From positions 396,177 through 460,176 of the forward strand of contig NW_004440113.1 of assembly GCF_000330505.1 (NCBI RefSeq): a DNA stretch of 64,000 bases. Direction: 5' to 3'. Under the pieces are notes generated by a model. It made no database searches, was not told the origin of the DNA, and saw only the letters and a list, made by a program, of their open reading frames with translations. This DNA is from Entamoeba invadens IP1. Lineage: Eukaryota > Evosea > Mastigamoebida > Endamoebidae. Shown one piece after another: positions 43,495-54,075 of this stretch. Within the stretch, counting starts at the first letter, position 1. Each line of letters starts with the position of its first letter. The position numbers were made by a program, and so were the translations under genes.

Positions 43495-44310
43495 ATGGTT
43501 GAGATTTCAAATAATACGATGTACGACACGTCAGAGTCTTGCTATCTCAAAACGAAGAATGAAATGACAAGTTTAGTCAGAACGCTTGAGGAGTGTGTTG
43601 TTATATCAAAATTATTTATAAATGAACCAACAAATCCCGAAAAATTTCGCGTATCATCCCTGATGATTCAAGAAATTGGGAATCGACTTTTTGTGAAGAC
43701 TGATGCTTTTTACCAAGCTTATATCAAAAACTCACCTCAAACACAATCTTGTTGGAACGATCACACATTTAAGAATGAAAAAAACGCAGAAGAAAGCAGT
43801 GTTATAAGACAACTGGCAGAGATTCATAAAACCAGCGAGTCGAAGTTCAGACTTATCTTCTCTTCAGAGCAGTCACAGTTGAACGAAAATACACTTTATG
43901 ATTCGCTTAAAGGTTTCAACAACATCTACGCTGTTGTTAAAGATACTTCTGGCAATATTTTTGGTGCTTTTGTTACGTCTCCACCATCGCAGAAGAACAG
44001 AGCAGTCGTAGACAAAAAACACTGCTGCTTCAGGGTGGCAAGAAATAATATGTGGGAGTTACACATATATACGCCAAAGCATGCCGTTGAGTCCTTTGTA
44101 ATATTTAACGAATCTGCATTTGCGTTTTGTGTGCCCTACGCATTTGCCATTGGAATAAATGGTGTGTCAACAATTTCTCCAAAATTTTGGGAAACCTATG
44201 ACGAAAACCCTTCGACTAAAGTACCCACAGAAATTACCGCGAACGTGTTTAATTCGACAAAAGCGCGGGAAACCTTTGGCGTCGAGTGGGTGAAGGTGTT
44301 TGTTTGTTGA
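43495..44310 (+). CDS. TLDc-like domain protein, 271 aa
   Basis: N-terminal 100 residues are helical. From about residue 120 the pattern FRLIFSSEQSQLNENTLYDSLKGFNNIYAVVKDTSGNIFGAFV matches the TLDc fold: the opening strand, a helix, then the hydrophobic strand and G-x-FGAF turn. Later segments (FAIGINGVSTISPKFWETYDENPS; ETFGVEWVKVFV) fit its C-terminal strands. TLDc proteins protect against oxidative stress or regulate V-ATPase, and Entamoeba-type amoebae have many such genes. The call is by pattern, so moderate. Confidence 0.65.
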   Translation: MVEISNNTMYDTSESCYLKTKNEMTSLVRTLEECVVISKLFINEPTNPEKFRVSSLMIQEIGNRLFVKTDAFYQAYIKNSPQTQSCWNDHTFKNEKNAEESSVIRQLAEIHKTSESKFRLIFSSEQSQLNENTLYDSLKGFNNIYAVVKDTSGNIFGAFVTSPPSQKNRAVVDKKHCCFRVARNNMWELHIYTPKHAVESFVIFNESAFAFCVPYAFAIGINGVSTISPKFWETYDENPSTKVPTEITANVFNSTKARETFGVEWVKVFVC

Positions 44311-44561
44311 TTTCCTCACAATTCCAAAGAGCAAATTTAATTTAATAGTTTAAGTTATATAACATGGCTTATTTAATTAATATTTTACCGTTTCAAATAA
44401 ACGAATTGAAATTCAAATGAAATAATAATTATTATATTAATAATTACTAAATTAATAATAATAATTAATTTACTAATAATTATATTCAAAATGTATAAAT
44501 AATAAATACAATAAATAATTATTGGGTTTTTTAGTTTTTTCATAATAACTTCAAAGCTGAA

Positions 44562-46230
44562 ATGGAACAACTTCCATCAGAGCCACAACCCAATGTATCA
44601 AACCAATTTTTGTTTTTAGACCCGATGAGTAATCAGGTCGACAGTTTGTCAATAATACAGTTTTATTCAATATCTCACAATAAGAAAGTTTGGGGTATTA
44701 CCCTCGCGGAGTGCCATTTGTCGTTCGCGAAGCGACCGAACGCAACGAGTTAAATAAAACGATTGATGTTCCCGAGGCTTCCTCAATTCCCTATTGGGTT
44801 TTGAAGCCCGAGATGGAAGAAGACACAAAGATACGGAACACATATTTGAACAACACGTTCAGCCACTTTATTTCAGACAATCAACACTATTTCTTGTACC
44901 AAGTTGAGATGGGCGATGTTATGTTTTGCAAATTCGATGGCAAAATACAGGAAGTCGAGACGATCTATGTTGGCGGCGTTGTCAGGCAAATTGGGGTTTT
45001 TGAAAACAATTTATGGCGCGACCCGGGGCAGTGTGTCGGGGAGGTTTTATTTTACATAGCAAATGAAAACAACGTTTTTGTTTATACTGTCACAGATGAG
45101 AAGCCTGTGCTACTTCGAGAGATTCATAATACTGAAAAGGTCGAGGATGTTCTCATGTCCAAATTTGAGAGGGAGGTTTTAATCATTTCAACGCAACGTG
45201 AAGTTCTGATAGCTGGCGTGTTTGATAATTTCGAACAACGGTTTGAAGTGGAATATCGACAAAATGATGAGGGGGTCGTTTCAATTGCATTTGGATTGTT
45301 TCCAATCATTTTCATTGGAAAGGGGTATGGATTGTATAGATTGGATGTACTTAGTGGGAAGTCTACAGTAGTGTTTGGGTATCAAAGTAAAATTCTTGGG
45401 CTACGTAGTGTGGTTTCTGCACCATTCAATCTTTTAGTATTGACAACTGATCATTTGCATCTCTTTGATTCAAGACTCAATTATGTTTGTTAATATCATT
45501 CTATTGAATATTTTAATTATTTATATATTATTATTTTACATTTATTATTATATTTATTATATTATTCAATATATAAATATTATTATTATAATATACTAAT
45601 ATTATATAAATTATAATATTAGTATATACAAGTATAATAAGTTTATAACAAATTAATAAATAGGGAGTGCAATGCTTTATGCACAGTATACCAAGAAATG
45701 AAATCATGAGGAGTATTGATGTGTTGGAACGAGATGATAAAATAGTGGCATTAATAGGGAGTAAAAAGTATATTGTAATCGTCCCATTTTTGTTTAATAA
45801 AGAGAAAAAGATGTTTGATAAAATGAGTGAGACGACGCGAATAGATTTGCCTGTGATTGTGCCTATCAATCGTGCCGAAAAGAAAACTCAAATCACGGGA
45901 TTTTTCTTTTTTTCGAAAAATGAGAATGGGGTTTTGTTTGTGATTGACAACGAGAGAAGGGTGTGCGCCCAACACTATGAGTATGGTAAAATACCAAAAG
46001 ATATTAAAATGTATCCAATTTTGTTGTCAGCACACCACATGTTTCAACCTGGAGTGGAAATTCAAAGGATGAAAGTTTTGGATATTTCAGGGCCTCTCCA
46101 AGTGATGAAAGAGAATCCCCAACGTTCCGACCAGAAAAGTGGAAAAATGAATATTCAAGAACGGATGAAGAAGAATGCGGAAACCAAAACGAAAAGCAAT
46201 GAGAATAGCACTGAGGAAGAGAGTGAATAA
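44562..46230 (+). CDS. Beta-rich (propeller-like) hypothetical protein with an apparent -1 frame break; one intron
   Basis: The first frame (44562 to about 44693; MEQLPSEPQPNV...HNKKVWG) runs into the second (about 44694-45484; YYPRGVPFVVREATE...) only if one base is missing in the TTTGGGGT run near 44689-44696. A fifth G would give VWGYYPRGV. Exon 2 starts at 45664 after a 179-nt GTTTGT...TAG intron, restoring SRLNYGVQCFMHSIPR. Repeated strands (HYFLYQVEMGDVMFCKFDG; LLVLTTDHLHLFDSRLNY; YIVIVPFLF) suggest a WD-like propeller, and the LLVLTTDHLHLFD block vaguely recalls the Pol I factor TAF1C. The C-terminus is Lys/Glu/Asn-rich. Could be an assembly error, a pseudogene or real frameshifting. 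Confidence 0.65.
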
Positions 46231-46434
46231 CTTTTTTAATCAAAAATCTGATTGGGGTTTCTTTTTTTCTTATAATTACTAATATTTATAGTAAAATATA
46301 CCAATTTTAAACTATCAAAGAAAAACAGGAAGTAGGGAAACAAGAATTCTCATCCCCATCCCAAAACCTACAGAAAGTTACAAAATCATACGGAATACTA
46401 TAACTATAAATAAATGAACTAATAAACTCATTTC

Positions 46435-47199
46435 ATGGATTACTCGGCTGACGCTTTCACAACACTCTATATCGTTGGTATACCAGACTCTGCCACAGAA
46501 CAAACTATCAGAGACGTATTTTCTAAGTATGGTACTGTAGAGTTGGTAACTATTCTTGCGAAACGCCCGAACTACATCACACGAACGATCTTTGTGAAAT
46601 ACTCGAAGAAAGAAGAGGCCTTAACAGCCCGCCGTGAACTGAATGGGACGAACCCGTTTGGGAGTGACGGGCAAAACATCAACATCAAAATAGCTGATAA
46701 GAATTATAAGAGGAAAAGAGAAGAACGGATGAGACAACAAGACTTCTATATGAGGAAACCGATGGATCGCCCGATTGATCGTGACCCACGAGAATACCCC
46801 CCACGAAGAGATGACTATCAACTCCCTTATACTCCTCAAGGAGAGAATGGATATCAACAATATGACCCAATGTACCCACAACCAATCTACCAACCTTATC
46901 AAATGTATTACCAACAACAACCTCCTTACTATAACACTGGGTATTCAGTACCACAAGATTCTAACCCTTATAACTATAACTACCCACCTCAACCACCTCC
47001 TCCTCAACAAAATATTCAAGGCCAACAACATACCCTACCTAACCCTCCTCAACATCAACAAAACTCGAATGTTACACAACAACAACGCCAAAAAACGGCA
47101 GATAACCAGAATTATAAACCAGCTCCAACTCCAGTAGATCAACCGCGTAGAGAACAACAACAATTACCACAAAAAGACATTCAAGGAAATAGGGAATAA
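46435..47199 (+). CDS. RRM RNA-binding protein with Tyr/Pro/Gln-rich tail, 254 aa
   Basis: Residues about 9-85 are an RNA recognition motif: RNP2 LYIVGI, a TIRDVFSKYG helix, RNP1-like RTIFVKYS and a final INIKIADK strand. A basic Arg-rich linker (RKREERMRQQDF ... DPREYPPRRDD) follows. Residues about 130-254 are a low-complexity Tyr/Pro/Gln tail (QPYQMYYQQQPPYYNTGY) likely to be disordered and condensate-prone. Such proteins act in splicing, mRNA export or 3' processing. Immediately downstream lies the TTTTTTTCAG array. Confidence 0.88.
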   Translation: MDYSADAFTTLYIVGIPDSATEQTIRDVFSKYGTVELVTILAKRPNYITRTIFVKYSKKEEALTARRELNGTNPFGSDGQNINIKIADKNYKRKREERMRQQDFYMRKPMDRPIDRDPREYPPRRDDYQLPYTPQGENGYQQYDPMYPQPIYQPYQMYYQQQPPYYNTGYSVPQDSNPYNYNYPPQPPPPQQNIQGQQHTLPNPPQHQQNSNVTQQQRQKTADNQNYKPAPTPVDQPRREQQQLPQKDIQGNRE

Positions 47200-47667
47200 T
47201 CTTTTAATACAATAAAGATAATTTGATAAGTCTTATAATCAATAATTACTTAATAATATTCTATTTTGTTTTAAATACGTGTGAAATAATGTGAGGAGGG
47301 TGGTTTTAGGGTTTTTGTTGTTTTTTTCAGTTTTTTTCAGTTTTTTTCAGTTTTTTTCAGTTTTTTTCAGTTTTTTTCAGTTTTTTTCAGTTTTTTTCAG
47401 TTTTTTTCAGTTTTTTTCAGTTTTTTTCAGTTTTTTTCAGTTTTTTTCAGTTTTTTTCAGTTTTTTTCAGTTTTTTTCAGTTATTTATCTATTAAGTAAA
47501 AAGATTGTGTTGTTATTTTTTTTAACGAAGTTTTTATATCTAAAACAAATAGGTTTTTAATATAATCAATAAAATAGTAATAATATAGTAATTAAATAAT
47601 AATAAAGTAATAATATATTATTATTATATTATCAAAAGAAGGAAAGAAGTCCAACTTTGAAAAAGAG
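47200..47667. other. Intergenic region containing a decamer array
   Basis: About 470 bp between the RRM and SART-1 genes, both plus strand. The central 160 bp is the TTTTTTTCAG array; the rest is AT-rich. The array begins 121 bp after the RRM stop codon and ends 187 bp before the SART-1 ATG, so it could fall in a 3' UTR, a promoter or both. Confidence 0.8.
47321..47480 (+). repeat. 16 perfect tandem copies of TTTTTTTCAG
   Basis: Sixteen identical 10-bp units, TTTTTTTCAG, counted directly, followed by two more T. On the plus strand every unit is a polypyrimidine tract plus CAG, i.e. a classical 3' splice-site sequence; on the minus strand it is CTGAAAAAAA. Not found elsewhere as an array in the window. 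The apparent open frame through it is only translated repeat. Confidence 0.97.
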
Positions 47668-48144
47668 ATGACAGAACAAAAGGAAGGGCAAAACGAAATT
47701 GGTGACGAACAAAATTTTGGATTTGGAGTTTCTAAATTTTTAACGTTTTTGCAGGCGATTGGAGGATATGATGACGGAGAAAAAGAAGATGAAGAAATTG
47801 ATTTGGATCGAGTGGATGAGTTGGGGAAAAAGATGAAGCCGCTTGAGGTTTGTTTTTATATAATTATAATTATTAATAATTTAATTAATAATAATATTAT
47901 TATAAATAAACCAATAAAGAATACTATATTTACACCATAGCAATATCGTATGATGTGTCACCGATTTCATGGGAAGAACCCAAGTAAAAACAAAATCAAA
48001 CGACAAAACAGACTTAAGGCTGAGAAGGTCCTCGAGATGAAAATGGACTTCAACGACACCCCTCTTGGAAGTGTAACAGCAGCGAAAAAAGTGATGGAAA
48101 CACAACACAAAGCATTTGTCGACATTAAACAAGAAAAGGTGTAA
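47668..48144 (+). CDS. Minimal SART-1/Snu66-like U4/U6.U5 tri-snRNP protein, 127 aa, one intron
   Basis: Exons 47668-47847 and 47941-48144 around a 93-nt intron. The joined protein reads FGFGVSKFLTFLQAIGGY, then DELGKKMKPLEQYRMMCHRFHG, KNPSKNKIKRQNRL and DTPLGSVTAAKKV. This reproduces the C-terminal SART-1 signature, in which a GR-LTPKEAFR-LSHRFHG block is followed by a basic stretch and DTPLG. SART-1/Snu66 joins the tri-snRNP to the spliceosome. Other eukaryotes have proteins of 500-800 residues; here only the conserved C-terminal domain remains. The ATG context and acidic N-terminus suggest this is the whole gene rather than a fragment. Confidence 0.8.
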
Positions 48145-48415
48145 TATATAACATTTTGTATAACATTTTTGTGGTTTTTGGATTTGGATTGGTTTTTTGA
48201 TGTATTTGGCGAAATATTTCAGGAAATATTTCGGGAAATGACCGAAAACAAAGATTGTTACTAATCAGTTTAACTCTTTGAATTTTTTACAAAACTATAC
48301 AACATATTAATATAGTAGTTATATTAAACTTATTAACTAATTCTTTTGCCAAAATAAATGGTTTTAAATTATTTAATATAATAATTAATAAGAACTCAGA
48401 AATCTGAGAAGATTG

Positions 48416-49734
48416 ATGAGTGTCGAAAAGAAGGAGAAATTAGTAGTAACGAAAGAAATGCGGGACCAATTCAGTGATGTCATATATTCAGTTTCACATA
48501 GTGATAAGTACGAGACTATTTTAAAAGAAGTCATAGAAACCGGGAAGGAGGCTGACCTCGAGTTAGTTTTGAATGAATATGTAGACAAACGTGAGCTTGA
48601 AATCCAAACCATTTGTAATGATCAATTCCAGAAATTTATTTCATGCACGGAGGTTTGAATCTTTTCATCAATAAAACAAAACTATACAATTATAGTAATG
48701 AATTAATACATAGCAACTTGGGTCGGTTAAAGAGAAGATGATCAAAACACAACAACGTCTCCAAAAAACAAGTTCCCGTGTGAAGGGATCCTCCGACAAT
48801 TTATTCTCAAAAATCAAGCTTCTCAGCAACAACAGAGTCTCTACAATAAATATCATGAAGACCTTGTCGTGGATTGAAAAGCTGAAAACCATTCTTGAGA
48901 CAGTAAAAAAGATCGAAGACGATATAGCTAAAGGACATATATCTAGAGCTTTTATGGTGTACGACCGTCTCAGAAAACTGCCGTTGTTCGAAGAGAATGA
49001 GTATAAAATTATACAACTCATTAGTTTGTTTTATAATTAATTAAATTATACTATATTACTATTACTATTATAGCATACTATAATATAATATACTAAAAAT
49101 ATATAATAGTATATAATAGTATAAAATAGTATAAAATATTAATCACTAGATTTAAGACTCGACACGGTGAAGGCGAATTTAAAGGCGAAAGCGGAGAAAT
49201 TGTTTAAGAGGTGGTGCGATGTGGTTACGAGTGATATGGAGAAGATAGGGAATTCTATTATGGATCATGACAAACAAATGAAAAAGACACAAAGTCTAGT
49301 AGACGAGGATTTTGGTGCGTTTGAGAAGTCTGAAATCAATTTTGTGTGGCTGTACGAAGCATATTTCATTCATACATCGTTCCAAACAACAAAAGAATTT
49401 GTCGACAGTTATTTGCAATTTCAGAAAGTTTGTTGTTGTGATTTTCTAAGTTGTATTAACAAAACAGAAAAGATATGAAGATATCAAAAACATTCAAAAG
49501 CCGACATTAAATGCAGTATTGGCAAAGATGCTTGGGTTCTTTGTCATTGAACACCACGTCCAACAAACAACAGAACATATCATTTCATCTGAAAAGCTCC
49601 AAGACATGTGGACCGACGCTTCGCAATATATGAAAATGTTTAAGACAAGCGATGAGACACCAACAGAAGAAACAATTTCGGCGCAAAACGAATTCGTCGA
49701 GGAACTCCAGACAGTAAAGAACTTTTATTTTTAA
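48416..49734 (+). CDS. Exocyst subunit Sec15-like, N-terminal half only (363 aa), four exons
   Basis: Exons 48416-48652, 48714-49023, 49150-49427 and 49468-49734 join in phase. N-terminal coiled coils (KEVIETGKEADLELVLNEY; VKEKMIKTQQRLQKTSSRV) lead to SWIEKLKTILETVKKIEDDI and AFMVYDRLRKLPLF, matching the Sec15 pattern. The block LAKMLGFFVIEHHVQQTTE with a following LQDMWTDA helix matches the Sec15 GFFVVEDHILHTT region. Sec15 links Rab/Sec4 GTPases to vesicle tethering. The reading frame ends at KNFYF, exactly where family members continue for another 400 residues, and no continuation exon is visible downstream. It is either a truncated gene or a lineage-specific short form. Confidence 0.72.
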
Positions 49735-52700
49735 CACGTTACTTTGTTAAATGTTTTGAACGGGTGGAAATTAATTAAATACATTGAAATAAGAGATTTG
49801 GAATATGTTGTATTGTTATAAGCTTTAAAATAAAAGAATACTTTAATCATTGAAAAAATATAATTAAATAAATACTAAATTTTAGTATTAAATATAATAT
49901 AATATAATTCCAATACAATGTATTAATACTTTTATTTTCATGTTTAGAAATAATACTCTTCTGTTTTAATATAATAATACGGTTTTATTATAATTTTTGC
50001 ATTTTACATCATTTTTAAGATATATGCAATTCATTATGGTTTGTTGTAGTGTTGCAAATATTGTTATTTATTGAGAAGATAAACAAAATTGGAAAATACA
50101 AAATCAACTTGTTTTTTAAAACCAATTTTTTTGTGGTTTTTTTTAAAAGGTATAAATTGTAATTTGTTAAAACGTTTCAAACATCAAAGTTTTTTAAAAA
50201 ACACAAATTATCAATGAGTTTGACAAAACAAAAAACTTGTGATGAAAATAACAACAAAACCAAAGGTGGAAATACACTTTTTGTGAATAGTTTATTTATG
50301 CTAAAAAACAACATATAAATTGTTTTATGTGCTGTTTCACAATATTTTGGAATACGATAAAGCTTAATTATTTGAAAGATTATTTGTAAATATTTACAAA
50401 TGAGTGAATTGTTTTTTTGAATTGAAAGAGAGTGTCTAAATGATTTTTTAAATGTTTTGTAAAGAGGGAAAAAATTACATTGTTCAATAAATTGAATGTT
50501 GGAAGGGTACTTTCATTTTGATACATTTTTTTACAATATATTTTTATTTTACTTTCTTAATTATTTGAATAAAAAACTCTTTGATGATTCTGGGGTTTAA
50601 ATCAGATCATTAAATACAATAATAAATACAACTGGCCTTTTCCACATATTCTTTATAATTTGAGGTATTAATTATTTTTGTTGTTTATAGATTTTACAAA
50701 AAAACTTTGATTAGTGTTATGAAAAAAAACTATTTATTACTAATTTATTTTTTTTTAATGATAAAAATCATTTCATTTTGTTTTCAAAATGAACTGGAAG
50801 TTGTTCATTTTGACTATTTTGAATAAAACTTTTCAAACTTGTTGTACTGCAACACATTTATATTACGATGTGAATAAAACTCAATTTTATTGAAAATGAA
50901 CAAAATGATATTTTAGTTTGTAATTGATAATTTTTTAATTTCATTTTGTAAATAATATCGTATTAAGTTTTTTTGTTTATATAAATACTGAAATATTGTA
51001 ATTCAATGTTAAAAATTGATTATTATCATTTGTATATATAAGTACAGTAGGAGGAAATATGGAAATGCTCCAAAAAGGAGGATGCTCGTAACTATTGGTT
51101 AATTTCAATTGAAAAACAATAAAATTACTATTAATTTTAATATAAATTATTAATCAAAAAATAAATAAAATGAAAAAACTGAACAAATTTATTTTAATTA
51201 TTTATTATTAATAATATTAAATAAATTTATATTAAGATAAGCATCTTCTTTTTTCTCAGCATCCGACTTTTTATCTTGACTGTATTCTTAAGTTTAATTA
51301 GAAAATTTATAATAATCAATACATTTTATTTAGTTAATTGACAACTGTTATCACATATATTTATAAAACAAATGTTATTATTAAATAGTTATTATATATT
51401 ATATTTATATTTTTGAAACAACACTCTTTTATGATGTAATAACGCATCAAAAACACGTTTAAAATAATACATATAATTATTATTTTAAATTGTATTATTA
51501 AAAAAAATGATTGAAACTATGTATTATAAGTTCTGCAATGTACATTGTTTTCTTTATATATAATGGAACTGTTTTTTAATATCCCAGATCACTTATGACT
51601 TTTTTAAATAAATTTGTTTTGTGGAGAATTGAAAAAAAGACTTTTTTTATATAAAAAACAACATTTTTGAATAATATCACGTTTATATTTAACAATAACG
51701 GCCGATTTAGGTTTTTAATTTAGATAGATGCCATTACAAAGATCTTCATAAATCAGTTCACTTTCCTTTTTAATCAGTTTTATAAATCATATCATTTTAG
51801 AATGATTATGCATATTATACACATAATATTAATTTGAAATAATTACTCTTTAATTATAACAAAATGGCTTTTTATTGTCTTTTCAAATGTATTCTTTTGC
51901 GAAAAAAAATATGGAGGTTATTGAATCGTAAAATTATTACTACTATAATAATACTTTAAAAATGAATTCACAATAATTTCATTGGACATTATTGTTATTA
52001 CAGTAAAACCTCCCAAAAGCGGGAGGGCGTGGGAATTTTGTTCTCTCAAGAGCGGGCATTTTTAGCCAATCAAACCTTATAAACAGCTCGATAGAGAACT
52101 CTATTTTTAGTTTTAGTCTAAAAGTGCCCGCTCTTGAGAGAACCCGCTCTTCAGAGGTACCGCTCTTGGGAGGTTTTACTGTATTTGGTTATTTTTTTGT
52201 CAACAATTGGGAGAAAGTGAAAAATATTGAAAATGTTCAAACTAAATTGGACAACAACATCATTGTATTATCAGTTTTAATACAAGATCTAAGAGCCGTA
52301 ACAATTCTATAAATATTTTTTGTAAATGCGAAAAACCGTCGTTACAATAAAGTTGTTATATGATTGGTGTTTACAAAACAAAACAAATGAGCATTTTTTC
52401 TATGTTTTATTGGACGTTTTTGTGGTTTGTTAATCAAATGAACAAAAGAATGGTTCAAATATCATAAAGTATACCAAAACAGTGTTTTCATCCCAAAATA
52501 CCACTATTAGATATTTTCTATATATTTTTATATTTTTGCAATTTATTAGATTGAGAATACTGATTACAAATATTATTTTTTTTGTTCAAATTGAGTGTTG
52601 TGTCTTTACAAAAAAATTATTCTTCTACGATTTTGTGAACAGATAAATAACAAAATCTAAATTTATAGAATTGAAATATAATATATCTGATAATAATAAT

Positions 52701-53556
52701 TATTAATCATATTCCCATAAAAGATAAGGAGTTAATTTGTGGATTTTGTTATTGGGGTAACAGCCATTACTCTATTACGCCATTTGAGTAATAAATATCG
52801 GGAAGAAACAGAGAAAGAGAAACGAAGGTTTTACTTGTCCCAAAATTCAAAAAACTAAGAACTATTGAAAAGGGTTAACAAAGGCATTCACAAAACGTAA
52901 TATTGGAAAGTGATTATAAAAATTTGGTTACTGTTTAGAATGGTAAATAATTTGGAGTAATAAAAACCATATTATACTTATCCAGGCGTTTTCATATCAT
53001 TACCCGTATTTTAGCGATTATTTTACCAGTTATAATAATAAGATCTGTAATTGAAAAACAACAACAATACACTCAATAACTAAAGTGGTAAAAAATGAGT
53101 CAAATCTAGGCTTGAAAAGGCATATAAAAAAGTTGTGGCCGTTAGAAGTGCAACTCTTCGGGATAACAAAAGTAGAATCCCATAACTAAAGACAACCAAA
53201 AAATTCCCCATTGTTCGGCAAAGTATTACAATTGTCTCTTAACCGGCGAATTTACACCTGAAAAATACCACTTCAGTTAATAATGAGTCAAAATGCCGAG
53301 AAATTAAGAATAAAATATGAAAAGTGATTACATCCACAAATCAAGGTCTTTAACGTTTTGATAACGATCGTTAAATAGACCGAATTGATGACAAGAACCG
53401 GGAAAACATCGCAACTCAAAACACGTTCTTTTTATAGCAATAAACGAAGTTGTATGTTTTTGAAATAATACAAAAAGTATTTTGAATTTGTTATCTTTCA
53501 GAAACGTCTTTGCGAGCAATAAAAAGCGGTCCAAAACGAACTTGACAAATAAAGAG
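49735..53556. other. 3.8-kb gene-free AT-rich region
   Basis: No frame of coding quality on either strand. Dominated by A/T homopolymers with occasional moderate-GC islets (about 52001-52181, which is a MITE, and about 53100-53300). The missing C-terminal half of Sec15 is not here in recognisable form. No tRNA or rRNA seen. Confidence 0.65.
52001..52181. mobile_element. TA-flanked miniature inverted-repeat element (pogo/Tc1-type MITE), 181 bp
   Basis: Both ends begin CAGTAAAACCTCCCAA(A/G)AGCGG (21 of 22 bases match as inverted repeats) and are flanked by TA (51999-52000 and 52182-52183), the Tc1/mariner/pogo target duplication. A second inverted block starting GTTCTCTCAAGAGCGGGC (from 52040 inward) pairs with the right half. 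The motif CCGCTCTT occurs three times near the right end and as complements on the left, like repeated transposase sites. No coding capacity. The most GC-rich islet of the surrounding region. Confidence 0.9.
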
Positions 53557-54075
53557 ATGTCCGCCTTTCTGCGATACTTCAATCTTCCTGAGCCAACAGA
53601 CCCGGAGTTTGTAACTATTGCAACGGATTTATACTTATATCTCAAGAATTCTCTCTCTCGTGTTGATTATCAGCAAAAGCAAAACGAAAGTGTTCACCAG
53701 ACTATTTCAAAAAATTCAGAGTTAATAGAGACGTCCTATGAGACGCAAAGAAATCAAATCAGTGACTCCTTTGAACAAAAAAATGACAAAAACGAGCAAA
53801 AACGCTATTGGACGGAGAAGGAGAAAATTGCATTTGAAAAAATTGTGAGGTATTTCAATTACACATCATCAAAAGGATTGAACAATTGTCTCATCTCTGC
53901 TTTTGTCGAAACAAGAACACCAGCACAAGTCAGGTCACACGCCCAGAAATTCTTTATGAGGAAGACACAGATACTAACGGCTCCAACTGAGGAAGACGTC
54001 CAGAAGATTCAATTCCTTCTCAAAACGTTAAAATCAACAAAGGGGACTCCCATGCCTATTAAAAGCTCAATTTAA
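53557..54075 (+). CDS. SHAQKYF-type single-Myb transcription factor, 172 aa
   Basis: First in-frame ATG at 53557 (MSAFLRYFNLPEP). Residues about 80-140 form one Myb/SANT repeat: KRYWTEKEKIAFEKIVRYF, then TSSKGLNNCLISAFVETRTPAQVRSHAQKFFMRK, containing the SHAQK(Y/F)F hallmark. Single-repeat Myb proteins of this class bind specific DNA and in Entamoeba include stage-regulated factors, so a developmental role is plausible but inferred. The frame extends upstream without a Met to a TTTCAG ending at 53501, so a short upstream exon cannot be excluded. Confidence 0.85.
   Translation: MSAFLRYFNLPEPTDPEFVTIATDLYLYLKNSLSRVDYQQKQNESVHQTISKNSELIETSYETQRNQISDSFEQKNDKNEQKRYWTEKEKIAFEKIVRYFNYTSSKGLNNCLISAFVETRTPAQVRSHAQKFFMRKTQILTAPTEEDVQKIQFLLKTLKSTKGTPMPIKSSI

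Noticed and set aside
47291..47560. Open frame encoding repeated FFSV/FFQF units
   Set aside because: It is only the translation of the TTTTTTTCAG array and starts at a non-ATG codon.
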